33,045 nucleotides of DNA. Origin: an archaeon (GTDB taxonomy: Archaea; Nanobdellota; Nanobdellia; Woesearchaeales; UBA11576). This document shows, piece by piece, positions 17,497-27,700 of this stretch. The translations under genes were made by a program, and so were the position numbers. The notes beneath the pieces were generated by a model that worked only from the letters and a program-made list of their open reading frames with translations, had not been told where the DNA came from and searched no databases. The stretch lies in the NCBI GenBank assembly GCA_020052935.1, contig JAGVOD010000015.1, forward strand, positions 1-33,045. The letters run 5' to 3'. Position 1 is the first letter of the stretch, and each line of letters opens with the position of its first letter.

Positions 17497-18072
17497 CTAA
17501 ATCTCTTTTTTTCTATCTTCTAAATATTTTAGATAGAGCTTTTTAGTTGTTTCTGTTGAAAACGGCCGCGATTTTGGTTTATCATCATTCTCCAAGTATT
17601 CTATCATTTGCGCACGGTTTTTCTTAAGAATCTTCATCAGAGCAGGAAAACCTTTAGGTGTTGCCATCCACACATAATCTAAGTCATTGAATGTTCCCAG
17701 CACCAGGTCATCCTTGTAAATATCATTCTCGCCAAAAGCCCAATTATCATGTATTGAAACCATGCGGACTATCCTTTTGACCTTGTCTTTTGGGTAAGAA
17801 ACCTCAGCCAGTATTCTTTTGGCAATTATTGCACTCGCTCTCATATGCGCCTCTCTTAGATCCAGTTTGAAAGGGTTGTCTTTAGGCACCTCAGCATAAC
17901 CTACATCATGTAAAATAACCAGCGGGAGCAATAAAGAATCATCCAGGTTTTCCTGCTCACAAACAAAAATCGCGTCCTTCATCATCCATTTGATATGATC
18001 AATATCCATCGGGCGACCTTTTTCATAGTAAAGTTTTGCCAACTTCCAGATTTCAGAGTAGATCTTTTTCAT
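17497..18072 (-). CDS. HD domain phosphohydrolase-like protein
   Basis: LLPLVILHDVGYAEVP (HD), second His region SIHDNWAFGEND. Confidence 0.75.
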   Translation of the reverse strand: MKKIYSEIWKLAKLYYEKGRPMDIDHIKWMMKDAIFVCEQENLDDSLLLPLVILHDVGYAEVPKDNPFKLDLREAHMRASAIIAKRILAEVSYPKDKVKRIVRMVSIHDNWAFGENDIYKDDLVLGTFNDLDYVWMATPKGFPALMKILKKNRAQMIEYLENDDKPKSRPFSTETTKKLYLKYLEDRKKEI

Positions 18073-18076
18073 ATTG

Positions 18077-18856
18077 TCACGTGAACAGTTTCTGATAATT
18101 CATGAAAATATTACTTGCGGTGTCTTCTATCGTCGTGCCTTTTATCTCTGCGATCTTCTTCAATGACTCAATGACGAATGCAGGCTCATTGCGCTGGCCG
18201 GGGAACGGAGAGAGATATGGACAATCAGTCTCGGTGAGGAGCTGGGAGATGTGGACATTCCTGATCATCTCCTGGAAGTGCTCGCTCTTGACGACATTCG
18301 TCGGTATCGAAAAGCTCCAGCCCTTGTCTGCAGCGCGCTTGATGAGGGACTTCTTTCCTGAGAAACAATGAAGCACGACTTTCTTGGCATCGGATGCTTC
18401 TAGCATTTCTATTACGTCTGCTTCTGCTTTCCTTGAATGCACGATGAGCGGGATGTCGAGCTTCTTTGACAGATTTATGAACTTCTGGAACAGTTCTTTC
18501 TGCATGTCTTTGTCTTTGCAGTTCTTATAGTCCAATCCCACTTCTCCGATGGCAATCGGCTTTGCTTTCTCTATCTTCTCAAGCTCAGCATCGACGTCGT
18601 AAGGCAGCATCTTCAACGGATAACCGCCGCAAGTCACCTCTTCCTGCAATGCATCAGGAGGATAGATGCCAAGGGCGGGCTTTACGATGTCATACTTCTT
18701 GGCGAATTGAAGAACATAAGCATTCGTCTCAGGGTCGACCCCGTTGGCTATGATTATCTTTACTCCGGCGGCCTTTGCTCTCGCAACAACCTCATCACGG
18801 TCCTTGGCGAACATCTCGTGGTCGAGATGCGCATGAACATCGACTAAAAGCACCAT
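18077..18856 (-). CDS. TatD family metal-dependent hydrolase
   Basis: DVHAHLDH, AIGEVGLDY, PLIVHSRKAEADV, VLHCFSG, LLTETDCPYLSP. Confidence 0.92.
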   Translation of the reverse strand: MVLLVDVHAHLDHEMFAKDRDEVVARAKAAGVKIIIANGVDPETNAYVLQFAKKYDIVKPALGIYPPDALQEEVTCGGYPLKMLPYDVDAELEKIEKAKPIAIGEVGLDYKNCKDKDMQKELFQKFINLSKKLDIPLIVHSRKAEADVIEMLEASDAKKVVLHCFSGKKSLIKRAADKGWSFSIPTNVVKSEHFQEMIRNVHISQLLTETDCPYLSPFPGQRNEPAFVIESLKKIAEIKGTTIEDTASNIFMNYQKLFT

Positions 18857-18899
18857 GAGAGAATAGGATTGATAGAGGGGTTTTAAACTTTACTGATAA

Positions 18900-19508
18900 T
18901 CATTCATCAGCACACGGCTCTGGCTTGTCTAACAAATGCCGGATATAACCATCCCAAACAGTGAACCGCGCCTTGTCCAGAGCCAAGCCAGCATCATAGA
19001 AACCCCTCGCCATCCTTGGACTGTTGAATGTCTCTGCAGCTATGACTATGAGATGCTCAAGGACATCAGCATCATCCCTGAAGTTATGCAGAGCATGATT
19101 GACAAAGGCATCTGCCTCAACAAAAGAGAACTGTCCTTTGTCAGCAAGCTTGTGGATATAATAAAGCTTCAGCAATACTGCTTCCTTGGAAAGCGGAGAA
19201 GAGTGCACTGCCTCATTAACATAAAAGACAGCCTCATCATAATCGCCAGCAAGATAGTTCATGAGGGAACGGCCCACAATGGCGATCGGATTCTCTGGGT
19301 CGATGCTCTGGAGCTCCCTCGCAGCAGCCATGTCAAACTCATCGCAATCATAGATGAATGCTTTTACGCGCTGCTCAAGCGCAAGCACTTGCGCCTTACG
19401 ACGCTTCTCCTTCCCAGCCTCAAAAGAGAGCAATACTCCACTTTCTGCAGGCTTGACATCATCTGAATCAGCCATAAAACGCCTCATAAACCCCCAAAAC
19501 AGCCCCAA
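18900..19508 (-). CDS. Hypothetical helical-repeat (TPR-like) protein
   Basis: Repeated helix pairs such as MNYLAGDYDEAVFYVNEAVHSSPLSKEAVLLKLYYIHKLADK. Confidence 0.6.
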   Translation of the reverse strand: MGLFWGFMRRFMADSDDVKPAESGVLLSFEAGKEKRRKAQVLALEQRVKAFIYDCDEFDMAAARELQSIDPENPIAIVGRSLMNYLAGDYDEAVFYVNEAVHSSPLSKEAVLLKLYYIHKLADKGQFSFVEADAFVNHALHNFRDDADVLEHLIVIAAETFNSPRMARGFYDAGLALDKARFTVWDGYIRHLLDKPEPCADE

Positions 19509-19691
19509 AACAGCCCTTAATCCCCTATTTAAAATATTGAAAAACGCCTATTTAAAACTAACTTTCCAAGGCAAAGGCGGTTTAAAAAGCCAACAATAAC
19601 ATTTATAAACAATTCTCTAATAACCAGAACCGCGCAAAATGCGACAGAAAAGGGGGAAATCGAACAAAATCTAGTAGAAGGAAGGTGATTA

Positions 19692-20207
19692 ATGATGGCA
19701 ATAGTAGGCTTTGAATTCACAAAAATAAATGTGAAAAGGCAGGAAGTAGCGCAGGGAAAGATAAACATAAGCAACACAGTAGGCATCGTAGACATAAAAC
19801 GAAACGACATAGTCGCAGGCAAGAACACGCAGAACGGGATAAAGTTCGTCTTTGACTACAAGTCGCTCTACGAGCCGAACTTCGCAAAGATAGAGCTCGA
19901 AGGCACAATCCTATACCTCACAGACGAAAAGAACGCAAAAGAGATACTCGACTCATGGGAGAAGGACAAGAGAGTGAGCAAGGACATAGCTGAGAAGATC
20001 ATCAACACAATACTGACAAGATGCAACATACAGTCAATAATCCTCAGCAACACAGTCAACCTGCCGCCGCCAGTGCCCATGCCCAAAGTGAACATAGCGG
20101 CCGGGCCTGCACAGCCGGCAGGACAAGCAGCCAAGCCAGCTGAGAAGCCCGCAGAGAAAGCGCCAAAGGCAGAGAAGAAAGACAAACAGGAGAGCCTGAA
20201 GAAATAA
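19692..20207 (+). CDS. Hypothetical protein with SecB-like pattern and low-complexity K/A/E/P tail
   Basis: FEFTKINVKRQEVAQGKINISNTV...VFDYKSLYEPNFAKIELEGTI...ILTRCNIQSIILSNTVNLPPPVPMPKVN; the pattern resembles the SecB fold but was not verified. Confidence 0.55.
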   Translation: MMAIVGFEFTKINVKRQEVAQGKINISNTVGIVDIKRNDIVAGKNTQNGIKFVFDYKSLYEPNFAKIELEGTILYLTDEKNAKEILDSWEKDKRVSKDIAEKIINTILTRCNIQSIILSNTVNLPPPVPMPKVNIAAGPAQPAGQAAKPAEKPAEKAPKAEKKDKQESLKK

Positions 20208-20220
20208 ATGTTCATAATTC

Positions 20221-20372
20221 AGCAGTGCCACGCCAGATTAAACTGGCAGTGGCACGCGAAGCTCGGCGTCTGAGCGTCTGGTTGAAGGGGCTGTGTCCCC
20301 GGATGGGGCAACCCCCCACGACGCCCGCGTTGTTTAAACTGAAACGCCTCGCAAATTCGCGGTGCCACTGCT
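20221..20372. repeat. Structured dispersed repeat, copy C
   Basis: Ends AGCAGTGCCACGCC... / ...CGCGGTGCCACTGCT; internal hairpin GTGCCACGCCAG-attaaa-CTGGCAGTGGCAC; core CCCCGGATGGGGCAACCCCCC (20297-20317). Confidence 0.75.
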
Positions 20373-20408
20373 GCAAGGAATGAGTGGGGCGCTGCTTAAC
20401 CAACAAAA

Positions 20409-22937
20409 ATGAACCCTGAAACAAGCCTGAAAGTCGCGGAAGCCATACAAGACGACGTCAACAAAGGCATCGTACGCATAGACTCCACGCTGATGCACCA
20501 GATAGCAGTCAGGAGCGGAGACATCGTCGAGATAGAAGGCGAACGCAAGACAGTAGGCATAGTAGACAGGGCATACCCTGGAGATATAGGCCTCAACATC
20601 ATCCGCATGGACGGCATCCTGAGAAGGAACGCCAAGACAGGAATCGGGGAAGTAGTATCTGTCAGGAAAGCGGAAGTGAAGCCCGCGAAGAAAGTCATCA
20701 TCGCGCCCGCGCGAAGAGGAATAATGATACGCGCACCGCCCGAGCTGTTCCAGCAAGGGCTGCTGGGAAGGGCAGTAGTGAAGGGAGACATCGTATCCCT
20801 CGGCGGGACAAAACGACGCAGGACAACGATGAGCGAAAGCCCCTTCGAGGACATATTCTCAATACTCGACGAGAGCATGATGGGCTTCGGCCTGGGAGAC
20901 ATAAAGTTCGTAGTCGCAGACACGCTGCCGAAAGGAGCTGTATTGATCTCAAACACCACAGAAGTGGTGTTCAACCCAGAGGCAGTAGAGCTCAAGGAAG
21001 AGGAAAAGGCCCTCGAAGTCACATACGAGGATATCGGCGGACTGAGGGATGAGATAAAGAAGATACGAGAGATGGTAGAGCTGCCGCTGAAGCACCCGGA
21101 GATATTCGAACGCCTAGGCATAGACGCGCCGAAGGGAGTCCTGCTGCACGGGCCGCCAGGAACAGGAAAGACACTGCTCGCAAAAGCAGTCGCGAACGAG
21201 ACAAACTCAAACTTCTCGCTGATAAACGGGCCAGAGATAATGTCAAAATATTACGGACAATCGGAAGAGAACCTGAGGAAGAAGTTCGAGGACGCGCAGA
21301 AGAACGCGCCTTCAATCATATTCATCGACGAGATAGACGCAATCGCCACAAAACGCGAAGAGACCAAAGGAGAGGTCGAAAGACGCGTGGTGGCGCAGCT
21401 GCTCGCACTCATGGACGGACTGCAGTCACGCGGCCGCGTTGTAGTAATAGCTGCATCAAACGTCCCGCACCTGCTCGACCCTGCGCTGAGAAGGCCTGGA
21501 AGGTTCGACAGGGAGATAGAGATAGGAGTGCCGGGCAAGGAAGGAAGACTGAAAATACTCGAAATCCACACACGAAACATGCCGCTCGAACTAGCAATAA
21601 AGAAAGCATACCTTGAAAACAGGATAAAGAACCTGCAGAAAGAGAATGAAGAGAAAGAAAGGATGCTCATCACTGAAGAAAACGAAGATATCAAAATCAG
21701 GACGAGACGAGCCATCCAAGAAAATAAAGAAACACTCAAAGATTACCAGGAACTTTTCGCAAAGCTCACCAATGATGATGCCAAAAATAAAGAAGTACTC
21801 GACAAACACGCACAAGAGCCGGAAAAATACAGGAAGGTATTCCTCGGAGGGATGCTTGACGAGATCGCAAGCATAACGCACGGATTTGTCGGTGCAGACC
21901 TGTCAGCGTTATGCAAAGAAGCGGCGATGATAGTCCTGAGAAATGTCCTTCCAGACCTACAGCTGGAAAAAGACGAGCCGATACCTCCCGAAGTCCTCAA
22001 GAAACTCATCGTAAAAACCAATGACTTCATGGAAGCGCTCAAGACCGTCAGGCCAAGTGCCATGCGCGAAGTGCTCGTCGAGATACCAAACGTCAAATGG
22101 ACAGATGTCGGCGGGCTTGACGACGTAAAGCAGGAGCTCAAGGAAGCAGTTGAGTGGCCGCTCAAGAACCCAGAGGTATTCACGCGCATGGGAGTTACAC
22201 CGCCGAAAGGGATATTGCTCTACGGAGCGCCAGGGACAGGAAAGACGCTGCTCGCAAAAGCGGTCGCGAAGGAATCAGAAGCGAACTTCATACTCATAAA
22301 AGGCCCGGAACTGCTATCGAAATGGGTCGGCGAATCAGAGAAAGCAGTCAGGAAGATATTCGAGAAGGCAAGGCAGACCTCGCCGTCGATAATATTCTTC
22401 GACGAAATCGACTCGCTCGCGCCAAGAAGGAGCGCAGCAGACGACAACAAAGTGACTGAGAGGGTAGTGAACCAGCTGCTCACAGAGATAGACGGGCTCG
22501 AAGAGCTGCACAACGTCGTGATAATCGGAGCCACAAACAGGCCAGACATACTCGATACAGCATTACTGAGGCCTGGAAGGTTCGACCGAATCATACTCGT
22601 CGGGGCGCCAGACGAAAAGACAAGGGAGAAGATACTCGAGATACACACAAAAAGCATGCCCCTATCCAAGGACGTTAACATAAAAGAGCTGGCGAAGAAG
22701 ACAGAAGGCTACGCAGGAGCAGACATAGCGAGCCTGTGCAGGGAATCTGCAATAATCGCGCTCAGGAAAGATATGACTGCCAAAGAAGTCGGCAAGAAAG
22801 ACTTCGATGAGGCGCTGCTGAAAGTAAGAGCGTCGATAACCAAGGAGATAGAAGACTCATACAAGATGCTCAAAGACCAGTTCACGAGGGCACGAGCCAA
22901 AGAGATGAAAGAGGCAAGGCCAAGCTATTTCATGTGA
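20409..22937 (+). CDS. CDC48/VCP-like AAA+ ATPase with inserted helical segment in D1
   Basis: N-domain; two Walker A ([34 protein letters not shown]), two Walker B ([20 protein letters not shown]), LLRPGRFDR. Confidence 0.95.
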   Translation: MNPETSLKVAEAIQDDVNKGIVRIDSTLMHQIAVRSGDIVEIEGERKTVGIVDRAYPGDIGLNIIRMDGILRRNAKTGIGEVVSVRKAEVKPAKKVIIAPARRGIMIRAPPELFQQGLLGRAVVKGDIVSLGGTKRRRTTMSESPFEDIFSILDESMMGFGLGDIKFVVADTLPKGAVLISNTTEVVFNPEAVELKEEEKALEVTYEDIGGLRDEIKKIREMVELPLKHPEIFERLGIDAPKGVLLHGPPGTGKTLLAKAVANETNSNFSLINGPEIMSKYYGQSEENLRKKFEDAQKNAPSIIFIDEIDAIATKREETKGEVERRVVAQLLALMDGLQSRGRVVVIAASNVPHLLDPALRRPGRFDREIEIGVPGKEGRLKILEIHTRNMPLELAIKKAYLENRIKNLQKENEEKERMLITEENEDIKIRTRRAIQENKETLKDYQELFAKLTNDDAKNKEVLDKHAQEPEKYRKVFLGGMLDEIASITHGFVGADLSALCKEAAMIVLRNVLPDLQLEKDEPIPPEVLKKLIVKTNDFMEALKTVRPSAMREVLVEIPNVKWTDVGGLDDVKQELKEAVEWPLKNPEVFTRMGVTPPKGILLYGAPGTGKTLLAKAVAKESEANFILIKGPELLSKWVGESEKAVRKIFEKARQTSPSIIFFDEIDSLAPRRSAADDNKVTERVVNQLLTEIDGLEELHNVVIIGATNRPDILDTALLRPGRFDRIILVGAPDEKTREKILEIHTKSMPLSKDVNIKELAKKTEGYAGADIASLCRESAIIALRKDMTAKEVGKKDFDEALLKVRASITKEIEDSYKMLKDQFTRARAKEMKEARPSYFM

Positions 22938-22943
22938 AAAAAG

Positions 22944-23375
22944 ATGAGTGAAACAAAAATATTGATTGCACTTCTGATAATGCTACTTCTCATAGGCTGC
23001 AGCAGCGGGCCAGAGCAGCAGGTGCAGATAAAGAAAGTAAGCTCGAGAGAGCAGACAACACAGAAGACGCCGGAACAAGCCCTGGTGTCGGAGATAAGCA
23101 GCGGAAAACTCGTCGAGGTCTATGAGAAGGAGATGAAGCTGGGCGGCGCGAGAAAAGAGAACTGGATGATAATAAAAAACGCCCGCGAAGCAGCTGAAGA
23201 GTTCAACATCATTCCCTGCGACGGATGCGCATTCGACGCGGCAAAAGCACAGATAGAGAAAGGACAGCATACTGTGCTGAAGTTCTACGTCGCGACCCCG
23301 GGAGAGAAGGAGATAATAGTCAAGGACAGGCTCAACAATGCTTATGGAAGCGCAAAGATAAGCGTAACACAATAA
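22944..23375 (+). CDS. Small predicted lipoprotein
   Basis: N-terminal hydrophobic segment then lipobox-like LLLIGCSS. Confidence 0.65.
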   Translation: MSETKILIALLIMLLLIGCSSGPEQQVQIKKVSSREQTTQKTPEQALVSEISSGKLVEVYEKEMKLGGARKENWMIIKNAREAAEEFNIIPCDGCAFDAAKAQIEKGQHTVLKFYVATPGEKEIIVKDRLNNAYGSAKISVTQ

Positions 23376-23387
23376 GAGAGGATGAAC

Positions 23388-24680
23388 ATGGAAAAACCAG
23401 GCGACAAGGTCAAGATCATCTGCGAGAAAGAAGAATACGCGGGCGTGCTCGTCGACAAGAAGAAGGACACGACAGTCGTGAAGCTCGACAACGGCTACAA
23501 CATAGGCGTAGAGAACAAGAAGATAAAGAAGATAGAGGTTGTCGAGAAAGGGAAGGAGCTCGAGATAAAGTACTCTGCCAAGGCAGATAAGAAGAAAGGC
23601 CTGCCCAACATCTCGATACTCCACACCGGCGGAACCATCGCCTCGAAAGTCGACTACAGGACAGGGGCAGTGTATAGCTCATTCAAGCCAGAGGACCTAC
23701 TCGGACTCTTCCCAGAGCTCGGCGAGATAGCCAACTTCGAATCAACGCTAATAGCGAACATGTGGTCTGACGACCTGAGGTTCAAGCATTTCTCAGTCAT
23801 AGCCGAAGCGATAGAGAAAGAGGCGAAGAAAGGCGTAGAAGGAGTCATCGTCGGCATGGGCACAGACAACCTCGCAGTAGCCGCCGCGGCACTATCATTC
23901 ATCATAGAAGACTGCCCGATGCCGGTCATCCTGGTAGGGGCGCAAAGAAGCAGCGACCGCGGAAGCAGCGACGCAGCCATGAACCTCATCTGCGCAGCAG
24001 AATTCATAGCCAAGTCAGACTTCTCCGGAGTGGCCATATGCATGCATGATTATACCAGCGACGACAAGTGCGTCATACTTCCAGCTTGCAAGACAAAGAA
24101 GCTGCACAGCTCCAGAAGAGATGCATTCAAGCCGGTCAATGACTCTGCCATCGCGAGGATAGACTACAAGACAAGGAAGATAGAGACAATAGGGAAATAC
24201 CTGAAGAAAGACAAGAAAAAATCCCTCAAGATAAGGCCGAAGCTCGAAGAGAAAGTCGGACTATTGAAGATACATGTCAACATGTTCCCAGAGCAATTCA
24301 GCTTCTTCAAGGGATACAAAGGGCTCGTGATAGAAGGCACCGGGCTCGGACACACACCCGGACAGGTGCCGAACGAGTGGTGCAAAATCCATGAGAACAT
24401 ATATCCTGCGATAAAAAAAGTAACAGACTCGGGCTGCGTCGTGGTGATGACAACGAACTGCATCAACGGCAGGGTACAGCTGAATGTCTACGACAAGGGA
24501 CGCGACCTGCAGAAGCTTGGCGTAGTCAGCGGAGAAGACATGCTCGCAGAGACAGCGCTCGTCAAGCTATCTTGGTTGCTAGGCAACTACAAGTCAGACG
24601 AGGCGAAGAAGCTCATCGGGCAGAACCTGCGCGGAGAGATAAACCCCAGGATAAGCGAGAAAGAATTCTCAGCAGAATGA
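23388..24680 (+). CDS. gatD: Glu-tRNA(Gln) amidotransferase subunit D
   Basis: N-terminal GatD domain then asparaginase core ILHTGGTIASKVDYRTGAVYSSFKPEDLL, GMGTDNLAVAA, GTGLGHTPGQVPNEW. Confidence 0.92.
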   Translation: MEKPGDKVKIICEKEEYAGVLVDKKKDTTVVKLDNGYNIGVENKKIKKIEVVEKGKELEIKYSAKADKKKGLPNISILHTGGTIASKVDYRTGAVYSSFKPEDLLGLFPELGEIANFESTLIANMWSDDLRFKHFSVIAEAIEKEAKKGVEGVIVGMGTDNLAVAAAALSFIIEDCPMPVILVGAQRSSDRGSSDAAMNLICAAEFIAKSDFSGVAICMHDYTSDDKCVILPACKTKKLHSSRRDAFKPVNDSAIARIDYKTRKIETIGKYLKKDKKKSLKIRPKLEEKVGLLKIHVNMFPEQFSFFKGYKGLVIEGTGLGHTPGQVPNEWCKIHENIYPAIKKVTDSGCVVVMTTNCINGRVQLNVYDKGRDLQKLGVVSGEDMLAETALVKLSWLLGNYKSDEAKKLIGQNLRGEINPRISEKEFSAE

Positions 24681-24739
24681 TCACCATAGATGCTCTGGCC
24701 AAAAAGACATCCAATAATCCAGATAAGACAGGTTAAAGC

Positions 24740-27700
24740 ATGTTAAAGTTCTTGAACACAGAGACATTCGAAGAGAAGATCGGCGAGACCAGGGTAGTCA
24801 TAAAGATAGTCTACGGCAGATACACACAAGACGCGTTCAGCTTCGACATACAGCTCCTCGAACTGATAAACTCAAAATCGCTGAGGAACGCGAAACAGCT
24901 CCCCGAGGAAGTCAAGAAGAAGATAAAGAAAGTGGAGAAGTACGAGATATTCTTCAGGAAAGACCTCCACAAACAGCTCAAGAAAGGCATGCTCCTCGAC
25001 AAGAACTACAAGAAGTTCATCAAGTTCACATCAAAGACACTGGCGCAGACCGCCATAGACGTGCTCAAAGACATGCCAAAGATACTCGCAGGGCAGAAAA
25101 AAGTCCTGCTGAAGATAGACATAGTCAACAAATACCTCGGAGACGGCCTGGCAGCGCACGACGCAGAACACTCCACACAGAACAAGATATTCCTCGACCT
25201 GAGCGGATCCGCGCTGACTGGGAGAGCTTACGCGCCATGGCTCTGCAAGAAGAAGATAGACCTCGCGTTCTTCGACAAGCTGCTCAGCCACGAGCTCCAG
25301 CACCACCTCGAACACCTAAGAGGACTATACAAGGCAGAGGACAAGGCGCAGGAGAGGATAGAGAAGTTCATGAAGCTCAACCCTGCAAGATGGAGCGCGG
25401 GATTCCCTCTATTGTTTGAACTGCTCTGCAACCTCTACACAGAAGGCATCGCCGGATTCAGGGAAAGAAGACGCGCCAAAGCAGTGATGTTCGACCTGGA
25501 CCACATCGACAAGCTCGTGAAATCGCTGGAAAGGATAGCAGACGCCAAGACCAAAGAAGATGCAGAAGAGATACTAGAGAAGGAATTCAGGCCGCACAGC
25601 AACACAGGAGAGTACTACCTCGGCCACCTTATGTGCTACTTCATCGGCCTAAACATACTCAAGAACAGCAGGGAATCTAAGCAGATAGAGATAATATCAC
25701 CAAAGAAGAAGATCAAGCCCGAAGAGCTGAACGAATTCCTGCTCAAGAACAAGAAAGCCAAGATGGAACAGCTCGACGCAAAATCATATGAAGACGCGTA
25801 CACGCTGCTGAGCGGAGTGAAGAACCACACAGAATTCCTCAAGATGTACACAGATGCATGCAGCGGCCTGGAACTCACAAAGCCAGTCATGTTCCTAGAC
25901 CAGGAAGCATACAAGCGACTGATAGCAAAGGCGACAAAACGCTACAAAGAACAGCCGGCCGCGGAAGCAGGTGAAAAATTTATAAAGACAGAAGAAATAA
26001 GGAGCGACATGGAAAAGCTCGACTATGAAAGGATAGGGCTGAAGTGCGGCATCGAGATACACCAGAGACTAGACACGCACAAGCTGTTCTGCGAATGCCC
26101 CTCCGTGATGATAGAAGACGAATCAAAGACAGACTTCAAGAAGATTATCAGGGAGCTACGCGCAGTGGCAGGAGAGCTGGGAGACATAGACGTCGCCGCA
26201 AGGCACGAGATGGAAAAATCAGCATACTTCATCTATCATTATTATCCTTCAACAAACTGCCTTGTGGAACTGGATGAAGAGCCACCGCATCCTATGAACA
26301 CTGAAGCGCTGCGGACAGTGCTGCAGGTGTCCAAGATGCTGGACGCGCACATCGTGGATGAAGTCCAGGTGATGAGGAAGACCGTGGTGAATGGTTCGAA
26401 CACATCAGGATTCCAGAGGACAGCGCTCGTCGCAGTCAATGGGCAGCTTAATGTCGACGGCGCGAGAATAGGCGTGCCGACAATCTCTATCGAAGAAGAG
26501 GCAGCAAAAGACATAACAAAAGGAGTAGACAAGGACGGCAGGCAGTTCGTCGCTTACGGCCTCGACAGGCTCGGGATACCGCTCATCGAGATAGGCACAG
26601 ACCCAGACATAAAGACGCCAGAACAGTGCATGAAAGTCGCGGAGCACATAGGCATGATACTACGCTCTACAGGAAAAGTGGCGCGAGGACTCGGGACGAT
26701 AAGGCAGGACGTCAACGTATCTGTACGCGATGGGTCGCGGATAGAGATAAAGGGGGCGCAAGACCTAAAGATGATACCGACGCTCGTCGAATACGAAGCA
26801 AGGAGGCAATTATCGCTGCTCGAGACGAAACGAGAGCTCGAGAAGAGGAAACCAGAATTCGGGAAAAGCAAATCAAAAGATCTTACTTCTGCCTTAAAGA
26901 ATACAGAATGCAAATTCGTGAATAAGGCGATAGCATCCGGATCAGTCGCGCTGGGATTCACACTACCTGGTTTTGCTGGACTGCTTGGGAAGGAGACACA
27001 GCCAGGAAAAAGAGTCGGAACAGAACTATCTGACTATACCAAGGCAAAGACCGGCATCGGAGGGATGATACACTCTGATGAAGACCTCAAGAAGTACAAC
27101 TTCAGCGAAAAAGAGATAGAAGAAGTGAAGAAAGAGCTGTCTGTCAAGGACGAGGGGTTCGCGATAATAGTCGCTGAGAAGAACACTGCTGAATCTGCGA
27201 TGAAACACGTCATTGAACGCGCGAAAGCATGCCTTTCAGGCGTGCCACGCGAAGTCAGGAAGGCAAACCCCGACGGCACTACGACTTACATGCGACCGAT
27301 GCCTGGCGCTGCACGTATGTACCCAGAGACAGACATCCCGCCGATAAAACCAGACGTGAAAGGCATCGAGAAGGTCGAGCTACTGACTGAGAAGAAGGAA
27401 AGGTTCAAGGAGATAGGACTGGCAGAGGATTTAGCACGCGACATATCCAAGTCAGGCAAGAACTCTATTTTCGAAGGATTTGTCGAGAAATTCCCAAATG
27501 TAAAGGCCGCGTTCATAGCAGAGACGATGATATCGATGCCGAAGAATATCAAGAGAAAATACGACGTCGACATCTCCATGCTGAAAGACTCTGACTTCGA
27601 GAAGATATTCTCGCTGCTTAACGACGGAAAGATATCACGCGACAGCATCGAGGAGATCATGCTGAAGACATGCAAAGGAGAGAAGGTCGATTACTCCAAG

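Noticed and set aside
18936-19466. 176-aa + strand ORF
   Set aside because: Antisense to the helical-repeat protein with better composition and start on the minus strand.
1586-20372. CRISPR array or classical IS for the three repeats
   Set aside because: Copies are isolated, unevenly spaced, long and internally palindromic, with no spacer periodicity, cas genes or transposase in the window.
21585-21860. Intein in CDC48
   Set aside because: The insertion lacks an N-terminal Cys/Ser splicing block, a C-terminal His-Asn and any LAGLIDADG motif; it is a K/E-rich helical segment away from the ATP-binding motifs.
22983-23624. 213-aa minus-strand ORF
   Set aside because: Antisense to the lipoprotein and gatD; Leu/Tyr-rich shadow-frame composition.
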